Of a stretch of DNA of 32,110 nt, positions 18,707-27,084 are shown piece after piece. The position numbers were made by a program, and so were the translations under genes. Numbering within the stretch: the first letter of the stretch is position 1; every line of letters starts with the position of its first letter. The notes beneath the pieces are model-generated. The model saw only the letters and a list, made by a program, of their open reading frames with translations. It ran no database searches and was not told the DNA's origin. Source of the stretch: DASQFU01 sp035632955 (GTDB lineage: Bacteria > Eisenbacteria > RBG-16-71-46); the NCBI GenBank assembly GCA_035632955.1, contig DASQFU010000141.1, positions 1-32,110 on the forward strand. Direction: 5' to 3'.

Positions 18707-19333
18707 TCACCAGTCGGAGAAGCGCTCCTCGCGCCACGGATCGGCGTCGTTGTGATAGCCGTTCTGTTCCCAGAAACCCGGACGGTCCTGACCCAGGAGC
18801 TCGACACGCCGCACCCACTTGACGCTCTTCCAGAAATAGCGACGCGGCACGACCAGACGGACCGGCCAGCCGTGCTCCGGCGCCAGCTCCTTACCGTCGT
18901 GTCGGTCTGCAAACAAAACGTCATCCTGCATCAGCTCCGCGAGCGGCAGATTGGCCGTGTAACCCTGCTCCGCATGGACCAGCGCGAACCGAGCGTCCGC
19001 GTGGACCGCGACGTGGCGCATGATTTCCCTGAACGCCACGCCTTCCCACGAATTGTCGAAGCGGCTCCACCGCGTGACGCAATGAATGTCGCTCCGCACC
19101 CTGACGCGCGGCAGCGCGCGAAACTCCTCGCAGCTCCAGCGACCCGGGCGGTCGACGAGTCCATCCACCCGCAGGTCCCAGGTGCTCGTGTCCACGCGCG
19201 GCACCGAGCCGTAGTGCAGCACCGGCCACTTGTCCGTCCGGATCTGGCCCGGGGGCAAGCGCGGGTCATCCATCGGGCTCTCAACGGTATCGGCAGGATC
19301 GGGCTCGGGGTTCATGCGGGCGTTTCGGTTCAC
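18707..19333 (-). CDS. Sulfite-oxidase-like molybdopterin oxidoreductase (cytosolic type)
   Basis: The product is about 208 aa, the length of single-domain cytosolic sulfite-oxidase-like proteins (PF00174). The Mo-ligand Cys85 is in SDIHCVTRWSRFDNSWEGV, the conserved core. It is followed by the family's YTANLPLAEL, HGWPVRLVVPRRYFWKSVKW and GFWEQNGYHNDADPW segments. No Tat signal and no heme or dimerisation domain is present, so it differs from exported YedY (MsrP). The physiological substrate of this subgroup is not established. The start is uncertain: GTG 19333 has AGGTAG 8 nt upstream; ATG 19315 or 19269 would also retain the domain. It follows the TonB receptor gene by 57 bp on the same strand, with a hairpin in between. 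No molybdopterin biosynthesis gene is in view. Confidence 0.85.
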   Translation of the reverse strand: MNRNARMNPEPDPADTVESPMDDPRLPPGQIRTDKWPVLHYGSVPRVDTSTWDLRVDGLVDRPGRWSCEEFRALPRVRVRSDIHCVTRWSRFDNSWEGVAFREIMRHVAVHADARFALVHAEQGYTANLPLAELMQDDVLFADRHDGKELAPEHGWPVRLVVPRRYFWKSVKWVRRVELLGQDRPGFWEQNGYHNDADPWREERFSDW

Positions 19334-19361
19334 GGCGCGGCTACCTGGCAGTGGCCTGAGA

Positions 19362-19379
19362 CCGGCTCGCTGAAGCCGG
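19362..19379 (-). terminator. Hairpin after the TonB receptor gene
   Basis: CCGGCT (19362-19367) and AGCCGG (19374-19379) form a perfect 6-bp stem with a 6-nt loop, 11 bp past the receptor stop on the minus strand. There is no T-tract, so it could attenuate rather than end transcription into the sulfite-oxidase-like gene. Confidence 0.35.
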
Positions 19380-19390
19380 GACTTCCGGGA

Positions 19391-21661
19391 TCAGAACTCA
19401 GTCGAGACGCTGCCGACCAGCGAGATCCCGGGTTCGTCCAGTGATCCCAGCGGCTGGCGGTAGGCCCGATCGGTGACGTTCCTCACGCCGAGCAGCAGCC
19501 GATGGCTCCCCACGATGCGCACGCCCGCGAACACGTCGCCGACCAGCCACTCCTTCTTGAAGTCGGTGAGCTGCCCGACGCCGGGCGTGGGCAGCGGCAG
19601 GCGGTTCGTGCGCCAGGAGTACCGCGCGCTCGGCTCGATCCAGAACCGCTGCCGGACGTCGGTGAAGCGCACGCCGAGCGAGCCCTTGAAGGGGGGCACA
19701 CCGGTGAGCGGCGCGGTCTCGGCGCTGGCACCGTACAGCGTTCGAATCGCTTCCGAGCTGGTGATGTCACCGACCGCTCCGGCCACGGCGGCACGCGCAG
19801 ACCAGCGCGGCAGGAAACGCCATTCACCTTCGGCCTCACCGCCCCAGATCCGCGCCTGCGCGATGTTCGTGTACTGGAAGCTCGGCTGCCCCGAAGCCTG
19901 CGGCGGCGACGGAACCGGAATGGCGTCGATCAGCCCTTCGTACGTCGAGTAGAACAGGTTGCCCGAGATCGCGAGCGCGCCCGGTCCCCAGCGCATGCCG
20001 GCGTCATACGAGACGCTGCGCTCGGGCTCGAGCCCAGGATTCCCGATCACGAAGCCGACCGACGCGGGTCCTTCGAAGAACAGATCCTGGGCGTTCGGCT
20101 GGCGATAGCCGGTCGCGACGTTCGCCGACAGGTGCAGGTCCTGGATCGGCGCGAACACCAATCCGATCGAGCCCGAGAGCGCATCGTCGTCGACTTTCTG
20201 CGGCTGGAAGTAGCTATCGGTGCTCCCGGGCGCCCCCGAACGGGGCGCCGCGAGGCCGAAGTCGGTCCGGTACCGGTAGTGCGTGTAGCGTCCGCCGGCG
20301 CTCAGCGTCCATTGCGGATGCAGATACCATTCGCTCTGCACGAACCCGCCGTAGTTGTCGAACCGCCCGTCCGGCACCGAGGCCGTGGTGCGCACCGCGG
20401 TCGCAGGCGAGCCTCCCGGGCCCGGGACCGGGTTGCCGCCGGCATCGTAGTAGGTGCGGAGGCGCACGTTGTCGCCGTCGGTGACGTCGCGCAGCGCATC
20501 GAGCCCGGCGCTCAGCCGGTAGCGCGGCGTCTTGACGGTCGTGAGCTGGGTTTGAAATCCATACGTGTCGAGGTCGAGATAGCGATCCTGAAGCGTCGTC
20601 GCCGACTGCGCACCGGTGCGCGGCGGCACGCCGAACGCGCTGAACATCGATGCCGCAAGCTGCTGGTCGGAGAAGAAATCGCGCCGCTCCTGCTGCCAGT
20701 AGATCTTGGCCATCGTGCCCGCGAGCCACGAGCTCCGGTAACCGTGATCCAGCGTGAGGTGTGTGAGATCGCGGTCGTAGAACGCGAACTCGAAGTCCTG
20801 CATGGCGCCCGGGGTCTCGAACGACAGGCCCGGAATGCCGATGTTGCTGCCGCGGTAGATCTGATAGCCGGCCTTGAGCGACGTCTTCTCGGTGAAGTCG
20901 TAACGCACGTTGGCGAGCGCGTTGTAGTCGCTGAATCCGGAATTGCGCACTTCCCCGTCGGGTGAATCGAAGTTCTCGGCCCGGCGGGCGCCGCTGGAGA
21001 TGAACGCGGACCAACGACCGATCTGCGGCATCAGCTCGAGATAGCCGGTGCGCTGGCGGTCCACGGTGCTGCCGCCGAGAGTCGCGGAGCCGCGGAAGCT
21101 GTGCCCGTGCTCGGCGAACGGGCCCTGGCGGGTGATGATGTTGATCACTCCGCCGAGCGCGTCCGAGCCGTAAGCGACCGATCCGGGTCCGCGCACGACC
21201 TCGATGCGCTCGACTTGTGAGGCGTCGACCAGGGAGGGGTGGGGTCCGTTTCCGCGCGCGCTGTTGATCGGGCTCCCGTCCATCAGCACCAGGACGCGCT
21301 GCCCCGAGAGCCCGCGCACCACCGGACGTTGCTCCCACGGACTGTCCTTGCTGTTGTCCACTCCCGGCAGCAACTGAAACGCGTCGCCGATCACGGTCGG
21401 CGCCAGCTCGCGGAGCTGGCCGCGCAGCACGAACGACAGCGCCTGCGGCGATTCGTAGTACGCGCGAGGGAAGCGCGCGCCGGTGACCAGCACCTCGTCC
21501 AGGAACTTCACCGGCCGGATCGAGTCGGGGGCGGACGATCGGCCCTGCGCGTTCGCCGAGGTGAACAGCGTCGTCGAGACGAGCATGAGCGCCAGGGCGG
21601 CCGAGACCGAACCACCCGATCGGGCGCTCGAGGCGCTCGCAAGAGACGACGGACGGAGCAC
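19391..21661 (-). CDS. TonB-dependent outer membrane receptor
   Basis: The product is 756 aa. Signal peptide with cleavage after TSANAQG. Then DEVLVTGAR, which has the form of a TonB box, and a plug domain (about 50-170) with the characteristic VRGLSGQRVLVLMDG, RIEVVRGPGSVAYGSDALGGVINI sequence. A 22-strand-type beta-barrel with many aromatic-rich strands ends in the C-terminal Phe (SVSTEF) needed for BAM insertion. It resembles cobalamin/siderophore-type receptors (BtuB/CirA-like); the ligand is not predictable. The start was set at GTG 21661 because a perfect AAGGAGG lies 9 nt upstream and it yields a proper signal peptide. The in-frame ATG 21730 lacks this. It follows the PP-loop gene by 62 bp and is likely in the same transcript. 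Confidence 0.9.
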   Translation of the reverse strand: MLRPSSLASASSARSGGSVSAALALMLVSTTLFTSANAQGRSSAPDSIRPVKFLDEVLVTGARFPRAYYESPQALSFVLRGQLRELAPTVIGDAFQLLPGVDNSKDSPWEQRPVVRGLSGQRVLVLMDGSPINSARGNGPHPSLVDASQVERIEVVRGPGSVAYGSDALGGVINIITRQGPFAEHGHSFRGSATLGGSTVDRQRTGYLELMPQIGRWSAFISSGARRAENFDSPDGEVRNSGFSDYNALANVRYDFTEKTSLKAGYQIYRGSNIGIPGLSFETPGAMQDFEFAFYDRDLTHLTLDHGYRSSWLAGTMAKIYWQQERRDFFSDQQLAASMFSAFGVPPRTGAQSATTLQDRYLDLDTYGFQTQLTTVKTPRYRLSAGLDALRDVTDGDNVRLRTYYDAGGNPVPGPGGSPATAVRTTASVPDGRFDNYGGFVQSEWYLHPQWTLSAGGRYTHYRYRTDFGLAAPRSGAPGSTDSYFQPQKVDDDALSGSIGLVFAPIQDLHLSANVATGYRQPNAQDLFFEGPASVGFVIGNPGLEPERSVSYDAGMRWGPGALAISGNLFYSTYEGLIDAIPVPSPPQASGQPSFQYTNIAQARIWGGEAEGEWRFLPRWSARAAVAGAVGDITSSEAIRTLYGASAETAPLTGVPPFKGSLGVRFTDVRQRFWIEPSARYSWRTNRLPLPTPGVGQLTDFKKEWLVGDVFAGVRIVGSHRLLLGVRNVTDRAYRQPLGSLDEPGISLVGSVSTEF

Positions 21662-21670
21662 GGGGTGTGT

Positions 21671-21677
21671 CCTCCTT
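21671..21677 (-). promoter_or_regulatory. Shine-Dalgarno deciding the TonB receptor start
   Basis: AAGGAGG on the minus strand with 9-nt spacing to GTG 21661. This is the strongest ribosome binding site in the window, and it rules in favour of the GTG over an upstream ATG. Confidence 0.7.
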
Positions 21678-21723
21678 GGAATACGAAGATGCGGACGGCC
21701 ACGGCCGCCCGGGTTCACGGCGT

Positions 21724-22710
21724 TCAACATGCGACTGCGATCGGTGCTTCTCGGGTCGCGAGCGAGCCGAGATGGCGGCGTTGCTCTCGTCCCTCCACGC
21801 GCCAGCGCACCTGATGATCCGGTTGCGGTGCGCGCGTGTAGCGAGCGATCAGGATCATGGCTTCGTTCAACGAGGACTCGTCCCGCGGCCCGCACACCAG
21901 CGCCGGGGGGCCGTTGAAGCCGTCGGGCTCGATCAGCCAACGATCGTCTCGCGCGAATGTCGCGAGCTGGAGATTCTCCTCCCGGTTTCGCCCCAGCACG
22001 ATCTTGAGATCGGGACGAACCCGAAAGTGCCGCCCGACTCGCAGCAGCGCGACGTCCTCCATCGAGGTCTGCTCTTCGCTGCGGTGATCGAACAGATCAC
22101 GGAGCTTGACCGAGAAGTGGGCATCGGTGAGCAGGCAGCCGCCGCCCGGCGACTGATAGTGACGGAGTCCGAGACGCCGGGCGAGCTCGAGCTGATCTTG
22201 GCGGCCACGGCCATCGATTCCCAGCAACCGTGACCGGTCCACCCATCCGAGTCGCTCCGGCTCGGTCTCCGGCAGCACGAGCGCCGAGAGCGGCCGCAAG
22301 ATCCACCCCGCCAGATCCGCCTCACGATCGATCAGCGCCATCGGACCTCTCCGCTGCGACATCGGTCGTTGCCCGACCACCTCGCCGGTGAACAAGAAGT
22401 CCGCGTCCAGGTCCTCGAGCCATTGCCGGGCCGCGCGAAACATGAACACGCGGCAGTCGATGCACGGATTCATGTTCTTGCCGTACCCCCAGCGCGGTGA
22501 GCGCAGCAGCCGCAGGTACTGCTCTCCCTTCGGCTGCACCTCGAGGCGAATCCCGAGATCGCGCGCCACGTCATGCACGTCGCTGCGACACGCGGTCGGC
22601 GATGCGAGATGAAGTCCGATCACTTCCAGCCGCTGATCGAGCAAGAGCTTGGCCGCGAGCGCGCTGTCGAGCCCGCCGGAAAGCAGACCGAGCGCGCGAA
22701 CCGGAGACAT
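21724..22710 (-). CDS. PP-loop ATPase, ThiI/MnmA-like tRNA sulfurtransferase family
   Basis: The 328-aa protein begins with the PP-loop SGGLDS (11-16), the ATP-pyrophosphatase motif of thiolation enzymes that adenylate a tRNA base. Conserved Cys are at 83 and 86 (NPCIDC, like the NPxxxC region of MnmA) and at 192 in SPGGGCLLTD, giving candidate catalytic or metal-binding residues. A strongly conserved block GEVVGQRPMSQR (110-120) is also present. The C-terminal 110 residues, starting about 220 (VGRHFRVRPDLKIVLGRN), resemble the NFACT/DUF814-like RNA-binding fold. Homologues are commonly annotated as ThiI-like or 'tRNA methyltransferase subunit with PP-loop'; the true modification is not settled. 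ATG 22710 has GAGG 9 nt upstream. A strong -35/-10 pair lies 61-89 bp upstream. First gene of the operon that continues to the TonB receptor. Confidence 0.78.
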   Translation of the reverse strand: MSPVRALGLLSGGLDSALAAKLLLDQRLEVIGLHLASPTACRSDVHDVARDLGIRLEVQPKGEQYLRLLRSPRWGYGKNMNPCIDCRVFMFRAARQWLEDLDADFLFTGEVVGQRPMSQRRGPMALIDREADLAGWILRPLSALVLPETEPERLGWVDRSRLLGIDGRGRQDQLELARRLGLRHYQSPGGGCLLTDAHFSVKLRDLFDHRSEEQTSMEDVALLRVGRHFRVRPDLKIVLGRNREENLQLATFARDDRWLIEPDGFNGPPALVCGPRDESSLNEAMILIARYTRAPQPDHQVRWRVEGREQRRHLGSLATREAPIAVAC

Positions 22711-23027
22711 GGAGTGGAGCCTCGTTAGGAAAGACTGGGGAAGCCGGAACTCCGTGAGCCAAACGGACAACCGGTACCAGCCACGCCGGAGGGTGTCAAG
22801 ACCGCGCGCGCGTTGCGTTTCGCGACGCCCGCGCGGCAAGCGGGAGAGCCGGAATCGCACTTCGGAGCGACTGCATTCTGCAATCGACTCAAGGCGCAAT
22901 TCCCATGCGCCGACAACCAGGGTGACGCCGAGTTCGGCCGGCAGGTGCGGGCTGGACCCGAGCCCCGAAATGGGTGGCTGCACGACGCTCCACCCTTGCC
23001 CTTTCTCGCTTCGGGAGGTAGTTCATC
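22711..23027. other. Divergent intergenic region before the hybrid kinase (317 bp)
   Basis: The region holds the leftward promoter and two plus-strand hairpins. The first is GGCGCA/TGCGCC (22893-22898/22906-22911, 7-nt loop). The second is GGGTGG/CCACCC (22972-22977/22990-22995), after which comes a pyrimidine-rich stretch and the GGGAGG ribosome site of the kinase. The second hairpin may modulate kinase translation. No -35/-10 pair for the rightward gene was convincing. No supported ORF. Confidence 0.45.
22771..22799 (-). promoter_or_regulatory. Promoter of the PP-loop / TonB operon
   Basis: Consensus -35 TTGACA at 22799-22794, a 17-nt spacer and TACCGG at 22776-22771 (weak -10). Predicted start is near 22764, giving a leader of about 55 nt to ATG 22710. 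Confidence 0.5.
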
Positions 23028-25409
23028 ATGTTGCGCGACCTCGCGCGGCTTCCGTTCGTCCTGCCGCCCCTCATGCTCCTACCCGGATCGCCTCGACACT
23101 TTTCGCCCGCGGCCGGCAGTGGCCGCTCCCGAGCCGCAGCGACCACCGTCGACGGCATGAGCAGTCTGTTCGAAGACTCCGGCGATCCGCTGCTCGTGAT
23201 CGACTCCTTGCTGCACGTCACCGAATGCAATCCGGCAGCGGCGCGCTTTCTGTGCACGACGCGCGAGAAGCTCAAGGGCGCACCGGTCCTCGAAATCGAT
23301 CTGCTCGCGCGCCTGCTCACGGCCGCCAGTGTTCCGCAGCGGCTCAAGAGCGAGCGCTCCCCGGTCGTCGACGAAGTCGCCGTCACCGACGCCGAGGGCC
23401 AGGCGCTGCAGTGCCGCATCGAGGCGCTGGCGCTGCGAGACGGCCGGACGCTGCTGCATCTCACCGACACCACCCAGTCGCTGCGTGCGCGCGCCGCGCT
23501 CAAGGCGGCCGAGCATCTGCATCGCGCGATCTTCGATGCGCTGCCCGAGGTGTGCTGGACCATGGCACTCCCCGAAGAGCGCCTGCTGGAAGTGAGCCCG
23601 GCCGTCGAACGTCTGTTCGGCTACCAGCCCGCCGACTTCCGCCACAAGCCCGAGCTCTGGGATGAGCTGGTGCATCCGGCCGATCGCGAGCGCGTGCGTG
23701 CGGAGTTGCGGGCCGGACTCTCGGCGGCGCGGCCGTTCGAGATTCATTTCACGGGGCTGCACCGTGACCACCGCGATCTGCCGCATCTCGTCAATCGGGT
23801 CGTGCCGGTCGTGGACGAACAGGGATGGACCGACCGTTGCGAAGGCTTCATCGAAGACCTGGGCGCGCACCGTTCGCTGGAGACCAGCCTGCGTGCGACG
23901 CGTGCCAATCTTCGTCACACCCTCGAATCGGTGTCCTCAGGCGTGCTCGTCGTCTACCCGGACACGCACGGCCCTCAGGTCGTCGCCTGCAACCGGCACC
24001 TGGCCGACATGCTGCACCTCGACGAGCCGATTCGCCCGGGCACGCCGCTCGCGCAAACGCATCCGGAGCTGCGATCCCTCGTCTATGGTGCGGGGACGGA
24101 ATCGGAATTCGACCGCCGACTCCTCTCGGACGAGGTCCGCGACGAAACCGCCGAGCTGTCGAACCCGCACCGGGTGTTGCGCCGCTACACCGGGCCGGTG
24201 CGCGACGAGCACGGCATGATCGTCGGTCGGATCCTCACGGTCGAGAACGTGACGTCCTCCTGGCTCATGCAGCGCCGTCTCACCCACGCTCAGAAGATGG
24301 AGAGCATGGGCCGGCTCGCCGGTGGCGCCGCGCACGACTTCAACAACCTGCTGGGAACGATTCTCGGATTCTCGTCGCTGCTGCTCGAGCAGACGCCGGC
24401 GGGCGACCCACGGCGCGAGCCGCTGGAGCAGATCGCGCAGTCCGCCGAGCGCGCGTCCAATCTGACGGCGGCGCTGCTGACGTTCTCGCGCAGCGCGCGC
24501 TTCGAGCGCCTACCGGTGAACCTCAACCGGATCGTCGAAGACAGTTATCAGATCGTGCGCAGCATGCTCGACCCGTCGGTCGCGGTTCAGATGCGCCTGG
24601 AACCGGCGCTGCCGATGCTGCAGGGAGACGCGCTGCTGCTCCAGCAGGTGGTCGTCAATCTGGTGCAGGAGCTGCGCGAGCGGCTGCTGGCCGGCGGCAC
24701 GCTGCACCTGTCGACCCGCGTCTTCGACCAGGCCCGGCCGGCCGAGGAGCAGGATCTCGAACCGAAGCCCCAGCGCATGGTGGCGCTCGAGATCCAGGCG
24801 GGCGGGCAGAGTCCGGACGTGCGGTCGTTGGGCGTTCCCCCGACCGGTTCCTCCGAAGGCGCCGCCGGGCTCGCGCTGACGATCGTCGAAGACATCGCGC
24901 GCGCGCACGGCGGCTACGTCGTCGCGCATGCGAGCAGCGACACGGCGCTCTACGACGTCGTGTTCCCCGCCGAGCCGCACGAAGAGACGCCGCTCATGAC
25001 TCCGGAGCCGGCCACGGCTCGCGGGCACGAGACGATTCTGTTCGTGGACGACGAGCCCGGGTTGCGAGCGCTGGCCAAGGCCGGGCTGCGCCAGCGCGGT
25101 TTCGACGTCGTCACCGTCGAGAGCGGAGAGCAAGCGCTCGACATCTTGCGTAAGGGCGATCAAGCGGTAGACGTGGTGCTGCTCGACCTGTCGATGCCCG
25201 GACTCTCGGGCGAGAAAGTGCTGCGGGCGATCCGCGGCTTCCAGCCCGACCTGCCGGTCATCATCGCCAGCGGCTATGCCACCGTCCAAAGCCAGTCCGC
25301 GTGGGTGGCGGCCGGCGCGAGTGGCTTCCTGGCGAAGCCGTATCGCATCCAGGACGTTGCGCTGAAGCTGCGCGAAGTGCTCGATCGGGCGCACGGAGCG
25401 ACGAAGTAG
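23028..25409 (+). CDS. PAS-containing hybrid histidine kinase with degenerate ATP-binding domain
   Basis: The product is 793 aa. No clear membrane helix, only a weakly hydrophobic N-terminus. Three PAS-like segments (about 45-150, 165-285, 295-410) precede a dimerisation domain with the H-box LAGGAAHDFNNLL, phosphoacceptor His436. The CA domain (530-640) is unusual: N-box VVVNLVQELRERLL has Glu548 where kinases have the Mg-ATP Asn. The G1 DxGxG is not found (LEIQAGGQSPD in its place), and G2 reads GAAGLAL. The C-terminal receiver (668-785) is intact: Asp674/Asp675, phosphoacceptor Asp720 (LLDLSMPG), Ser748, Lys770. It may therefore act as a receiver/phosphatase or scaffold partner instead of an autokinase. 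ATG 23028 has GGGAGG 8-9 nt upstream. The neighbours give no target; no output domain is attached. Confidence 0.85.
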   Translation: MLRDLARLPFVLPPLMLLPGSPRHFSPAAGSGRSRAAATTVDGMSSLFEDSGDPLLVIDSLLHVTECNPAAARFLCTTREKLKGAPVLEIDLLARLLTAASVPQRLKSERSPVVDEVAVTDAEGQALQCRIEALALRDGRTLLHLTDTTQSLRARAALKAAEHLHRAIFDALPEVCWTMALPEERLLEVSPAVERLFGYQPADFRHKPELWDELVHPADRERVRAELRAGLSAARPFEIHFTGLHRDHRDLPHLVNRVVPVVDEQGWTDRCEGFIEDLGAHRSLETSLRATRANLRHTLESVSSGVLVVYPDTHGPQVVACNRHLADMLHLDEPIRPGTPLAQTHPELRSLVYGAGTESEFDRRLLSDEVRDETAELSNPHRVLRRYTGPVRDEHGMIVGRILTVENVTSSWLMQRRLTHAQKMESMGRLAGGAAHDFNNLLGTILGFSSLLLEQTPAGDPRREPLEQIAQSAERASNLTAALLTFSRSARFERLPVNLNRIVEDSYQIVRSMLDPSVAVQMRLEPALPMLQGDALLLQQVVVNLVQELRERLLAGGTLHLSTRVFDQARPAEEQDLEPKPQRMVALEIQAGGQSPDVRSLGVPPTGSSEGAAGLALTIVEDIARAHGGYVVAHASSDTALYDVVFPAEPHEETPLMTPEPATARGHETILFVDDEPGLRALAKAGLRQRGFDVVTVESGEQALDILRKGDQAVDVVLLDLSMPGLSGEKVLRAIRGFQPDLPVIIASGYATVQSQSAWVAAGASGFLAKPYRIQDVALKLREVLDRAHGATK

Positions 25410-25463
25410 ACGCGAGGTCTCGCGCACAGCACGTGCGGCGGGATGACGCCTCCATACCGGCAC

Positions 25464-25492
25464 TTGCGTGGCTTACACGCGCTCGCTACGGT
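25464..25492 (+). promoter_or_regulatory. Weak promoter adjoining the GTG start of a small membrane gene
   Basis: TTGCGT (25464-25469), a 17-nt spacer and TACGGT (25487-25492), each matching consensus at half its positions. The start would fall on or beside GTG 25499, which has no Shine-Dalgarno, so a leaderless mRNA is conceivable. Confidence 0.25.
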
Positions 25493-25498
25493 GCCACG

Positions 25499-25918
25499 GT
25501 GTCGATCCCGCCGTTCAGCATCTTCTCGGCCGTGAGCGAGCTGTTCGTCACTGCCGGCGTGTTCTTCGTCGTGCGGCGTAACTGGACCCGTCGCTCCTTC
25601 CCGTTCGGCGTATTCCTCGCGGTCGCCCTGTTCGAGCTGCTGGTCAACGTGCTCTACATGGCGAACCGAGCGAGCCGAGCCGCGGCCGGGCACGACCCGA
25701 TCCCGACGTGGATGAAGGCGATGTTCGCCGCCCACGGCACCCTGTCGCTGCTCGCGTACCTGGCGTTCGTGATCCTCGCCGTGTTCGCCTACCAGGATCA
25801 GCGTGCGGGACGTTTCTTCTTCCGCGAGCATCCCGCCCTCACCTGGACATTCCTCGCCATCTGGACCGTGAGCATCGTCTCCGGTGAAGCGATCTTCGCG
25901 CTGCGCTACCTCGTCTGA
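25499..25918 (+). CDS. Small four-helix membrane protein (DUF420-like pattern)
   Basis: The product is 139 aa with four hydrophobic helices. Three His lie near helix ends: AAGHDPIP, FAAHGTLSLLAYLAFV and REHPALTWTFLAIWTVSIVSGE. The layout of loop His residues and the final WTVSIVSGEAIFALRY helix recalls DUF420/CtaM-like proteins that assist cytochrome oxidase. This is a pattern-level resemblance only. The start was set at GTG 25499, where the hydrophobic protein begins; the frame stays open farther upstream, but that part encodes an Arg-rich, non-membrane sequence. It is followed after 3 bp by a second membrane gene and then a methyltransferase, forming a tight operon 25499-27075. Confidence 0.55.
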   Translation: MSIPPFSIFSAVSELFVTAGVFFVVRRNWTRRSFPFGVFLAVALFELLVNVLYMANRASRAAAGHDPIPTWMKAMFAAHGTLSLLAYLAFVILAVFAYQDQRAGRFFFREHPALTWTFLAIWTVSIVSGEAIFALRYLV

Positions 25919-25921
25919 TCC

Positions 25922-26404
25922 GTGAGCCAGCCCGCCGCGCGGGACCTCGCGGAGGCGCGGGGCCTGCGCCTGCGTGCACCGTTGCTCCTGGCTCTGGGTG
26001 CGTTGCTCGCGTTCGAGGCCGCGGGCGGCATCGTCATCTTCTGCGCGCGGCTGGTAACGGGAACGACGCCCGGCGAATCGCTGCACGTGATCGCGGGTGT
26101 CGCGCTGACCGGAATCTATGCGGCCTATCAGGTGCGCCATTGGAACCGCGTCGCGCCGTTTCGACCGCGGCTCGACTACCTGCTCGGCGTGATCGCCTCG
26201 CTCTCTCTCGCCGCGACCCAGGCGACGGGACTGTGGCTCGCGCTCTCGTGGTGGCGGGATCGCGTCGCCCAACCGGTTCCGGGCGAGGTAAGCTATCCGG
26301 CGGCGCTGACGGCGTTGCACAACATCGGCAGCGTCGCCGTGTGGACGTTCGTGAGCGCCCATTTCGGCGCGGTCCTGATGCGCGACCGTCGTCGCGAGTC
26401 GTGA
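25922..26404 (+). CDS. Four-helix membrane protein with four His, cytochrome-b-like
   Basis: The product is 160 aa. Four membrane helices carry His55 (SLHVIAG), His73 (QVRHWNR), His133 (ALHNIGS) and His147 (SAHFGAV). Two His pairs on helices 2 and 4, spaced 18 and 14 residues, are what a di-heme b-type cytochrome (DUF4405/cytochrome b561-like) would use. Such proteins carry electrons across or within the membrane. Heme binding is inferred. GTG 25922 begins 3 bp after the previous stop and continues without a clear Shine-Dalgarno, so translation is probably coupled. The pairing with a DUF420-like protein suggests a small respiratory accessory unit; no catalytic partner is visible. Confidence 0.6.
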   Translation: MSQPAARDLAEARGLRLRAPLLLALGALLAFEAAGGIVIFCARLVTGTTPGESLHVIAGVALTGIYAAYQVRHWNRVAPFRPRLDYLLGVIASLSLAATQATGLWLALSWWRDRVAQPVPGEVSYPAALTALHNIGSVAVWTFVSAHFGAVLMRDRRRES

Positions 26405-26424
26405 CCGCGCCTCGAGGAGCCCGC

Positions 26425-27075
26425 ATGTCGGAAACGTCGACCCTGGTCACCGCCGAGCATTTCGAGTACATCGCCCGCCTCACCACGAGCGAGGACGACT
26501 TCCTGCGCCGGCTGAAGGATGCCGCCGACGCGGCCGGCATTCCTCCGATCTGGATCGCCCCGGAGCAGGCGAGCTTCGTCCAGATCCTGCTCCGGCTCGG
26601 CCGGGCAACCGAAGTGATCGAGATCGGCACGCTCGCGGGTTATTCGGCAATCGTGATGGCCCGAGCGTTGCCGGCGGGCGGGCGCGTGCGCACGATCGAG
26701 ATCTCCCCGCAATACGCCGATTTCGCCGAGCGGTGGGTGGCCAAGTCGGATGTCGCGGGCAAGGTCCAGGTGCTGCGTGGCGCGGGCATGGACGTCTTGC
26801 CTGGGTTCGAGAGCCAATCCGCGGACGCCGCGTTCCTGGATGCGGACAAGCAGAGTTACCCGCTCTACCTCAGGGAATGCCTGCGCATCGTTCGCACCGG
26901 TGGCCTGATCCTGGTCGACAACGCGTTCGCGTTCGGCGAGTTGTTCTCCGACCAGCCTCAGGATCCCGAGACCAATGCGGTGCGCACCTTCAACGAACAG
27001 ATGTCGAAGGTCGAAGCGCTGCAGAGCGTGATCGTGCCGCTCGGCGACGGTCTGTGGGTCGGGGTCAAGCGCTAG
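26425..27075 (+). CDS. COMT-type class I SAM-dependent O-methyltransferase
   Basis: The product is 216 aa, the normal size of bacterial caffeoyl-CoA/catechol O-methyltransferase-like enzymes (PF01596). SAM-binding motif I is VIEIGTLAGYSAIVMARALP (about 71-90). Motif II-like acidic segment is RTIEIS, and the metal/substrate region is FLDADKQSYPLYL, then LVDNAFAFG. They normally methylate a catechol or CoA-thioester hydroxyl with a divalent metal. The substrate is not predictable. ATG 26425 has GAGGAG 6-7 nt upstream and follows the cytochrome-like gene by 20 bp, so it is the last gene of that operon. The longer reading frame upstream is the shadow of the previous gene. Confidence 0.88.
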   Translation: MSETSTLVTAEHFEYIARLTTSEDDFLRRLKDAADAAGIPPIWIAPEQASFVQILLRLGRATEVIEIGTLAGYSAIVMARALPAGGRVRTIEISPQYADFAERWVAKSDVAGKVQVLRGAGMDVLPGFESQSADAAFLDADKQSYPLYLRECLRIVRTGGLILVDNAFAFGELFSDQPQDPETNAVRTFNEQMSKVEALQSVIVPLGDGLWVGVKR

Positions 27076-27084
27076 CGAGCCGCA

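Noticed and set aside
21662..21730. Upstream ATG start for the TonB receptor
   Set aside because: It would add an Arg-rich stretch before the signal peptide; GTG 21661 has a perfect Shine-Dalgarno.
22711..23027. Cobalamin riboswitch upstream of the TonB operon
   Set aside because: No B12-box-like GCCACTG or related conserved core on the minus strand; also the leader is only about 55 nt.
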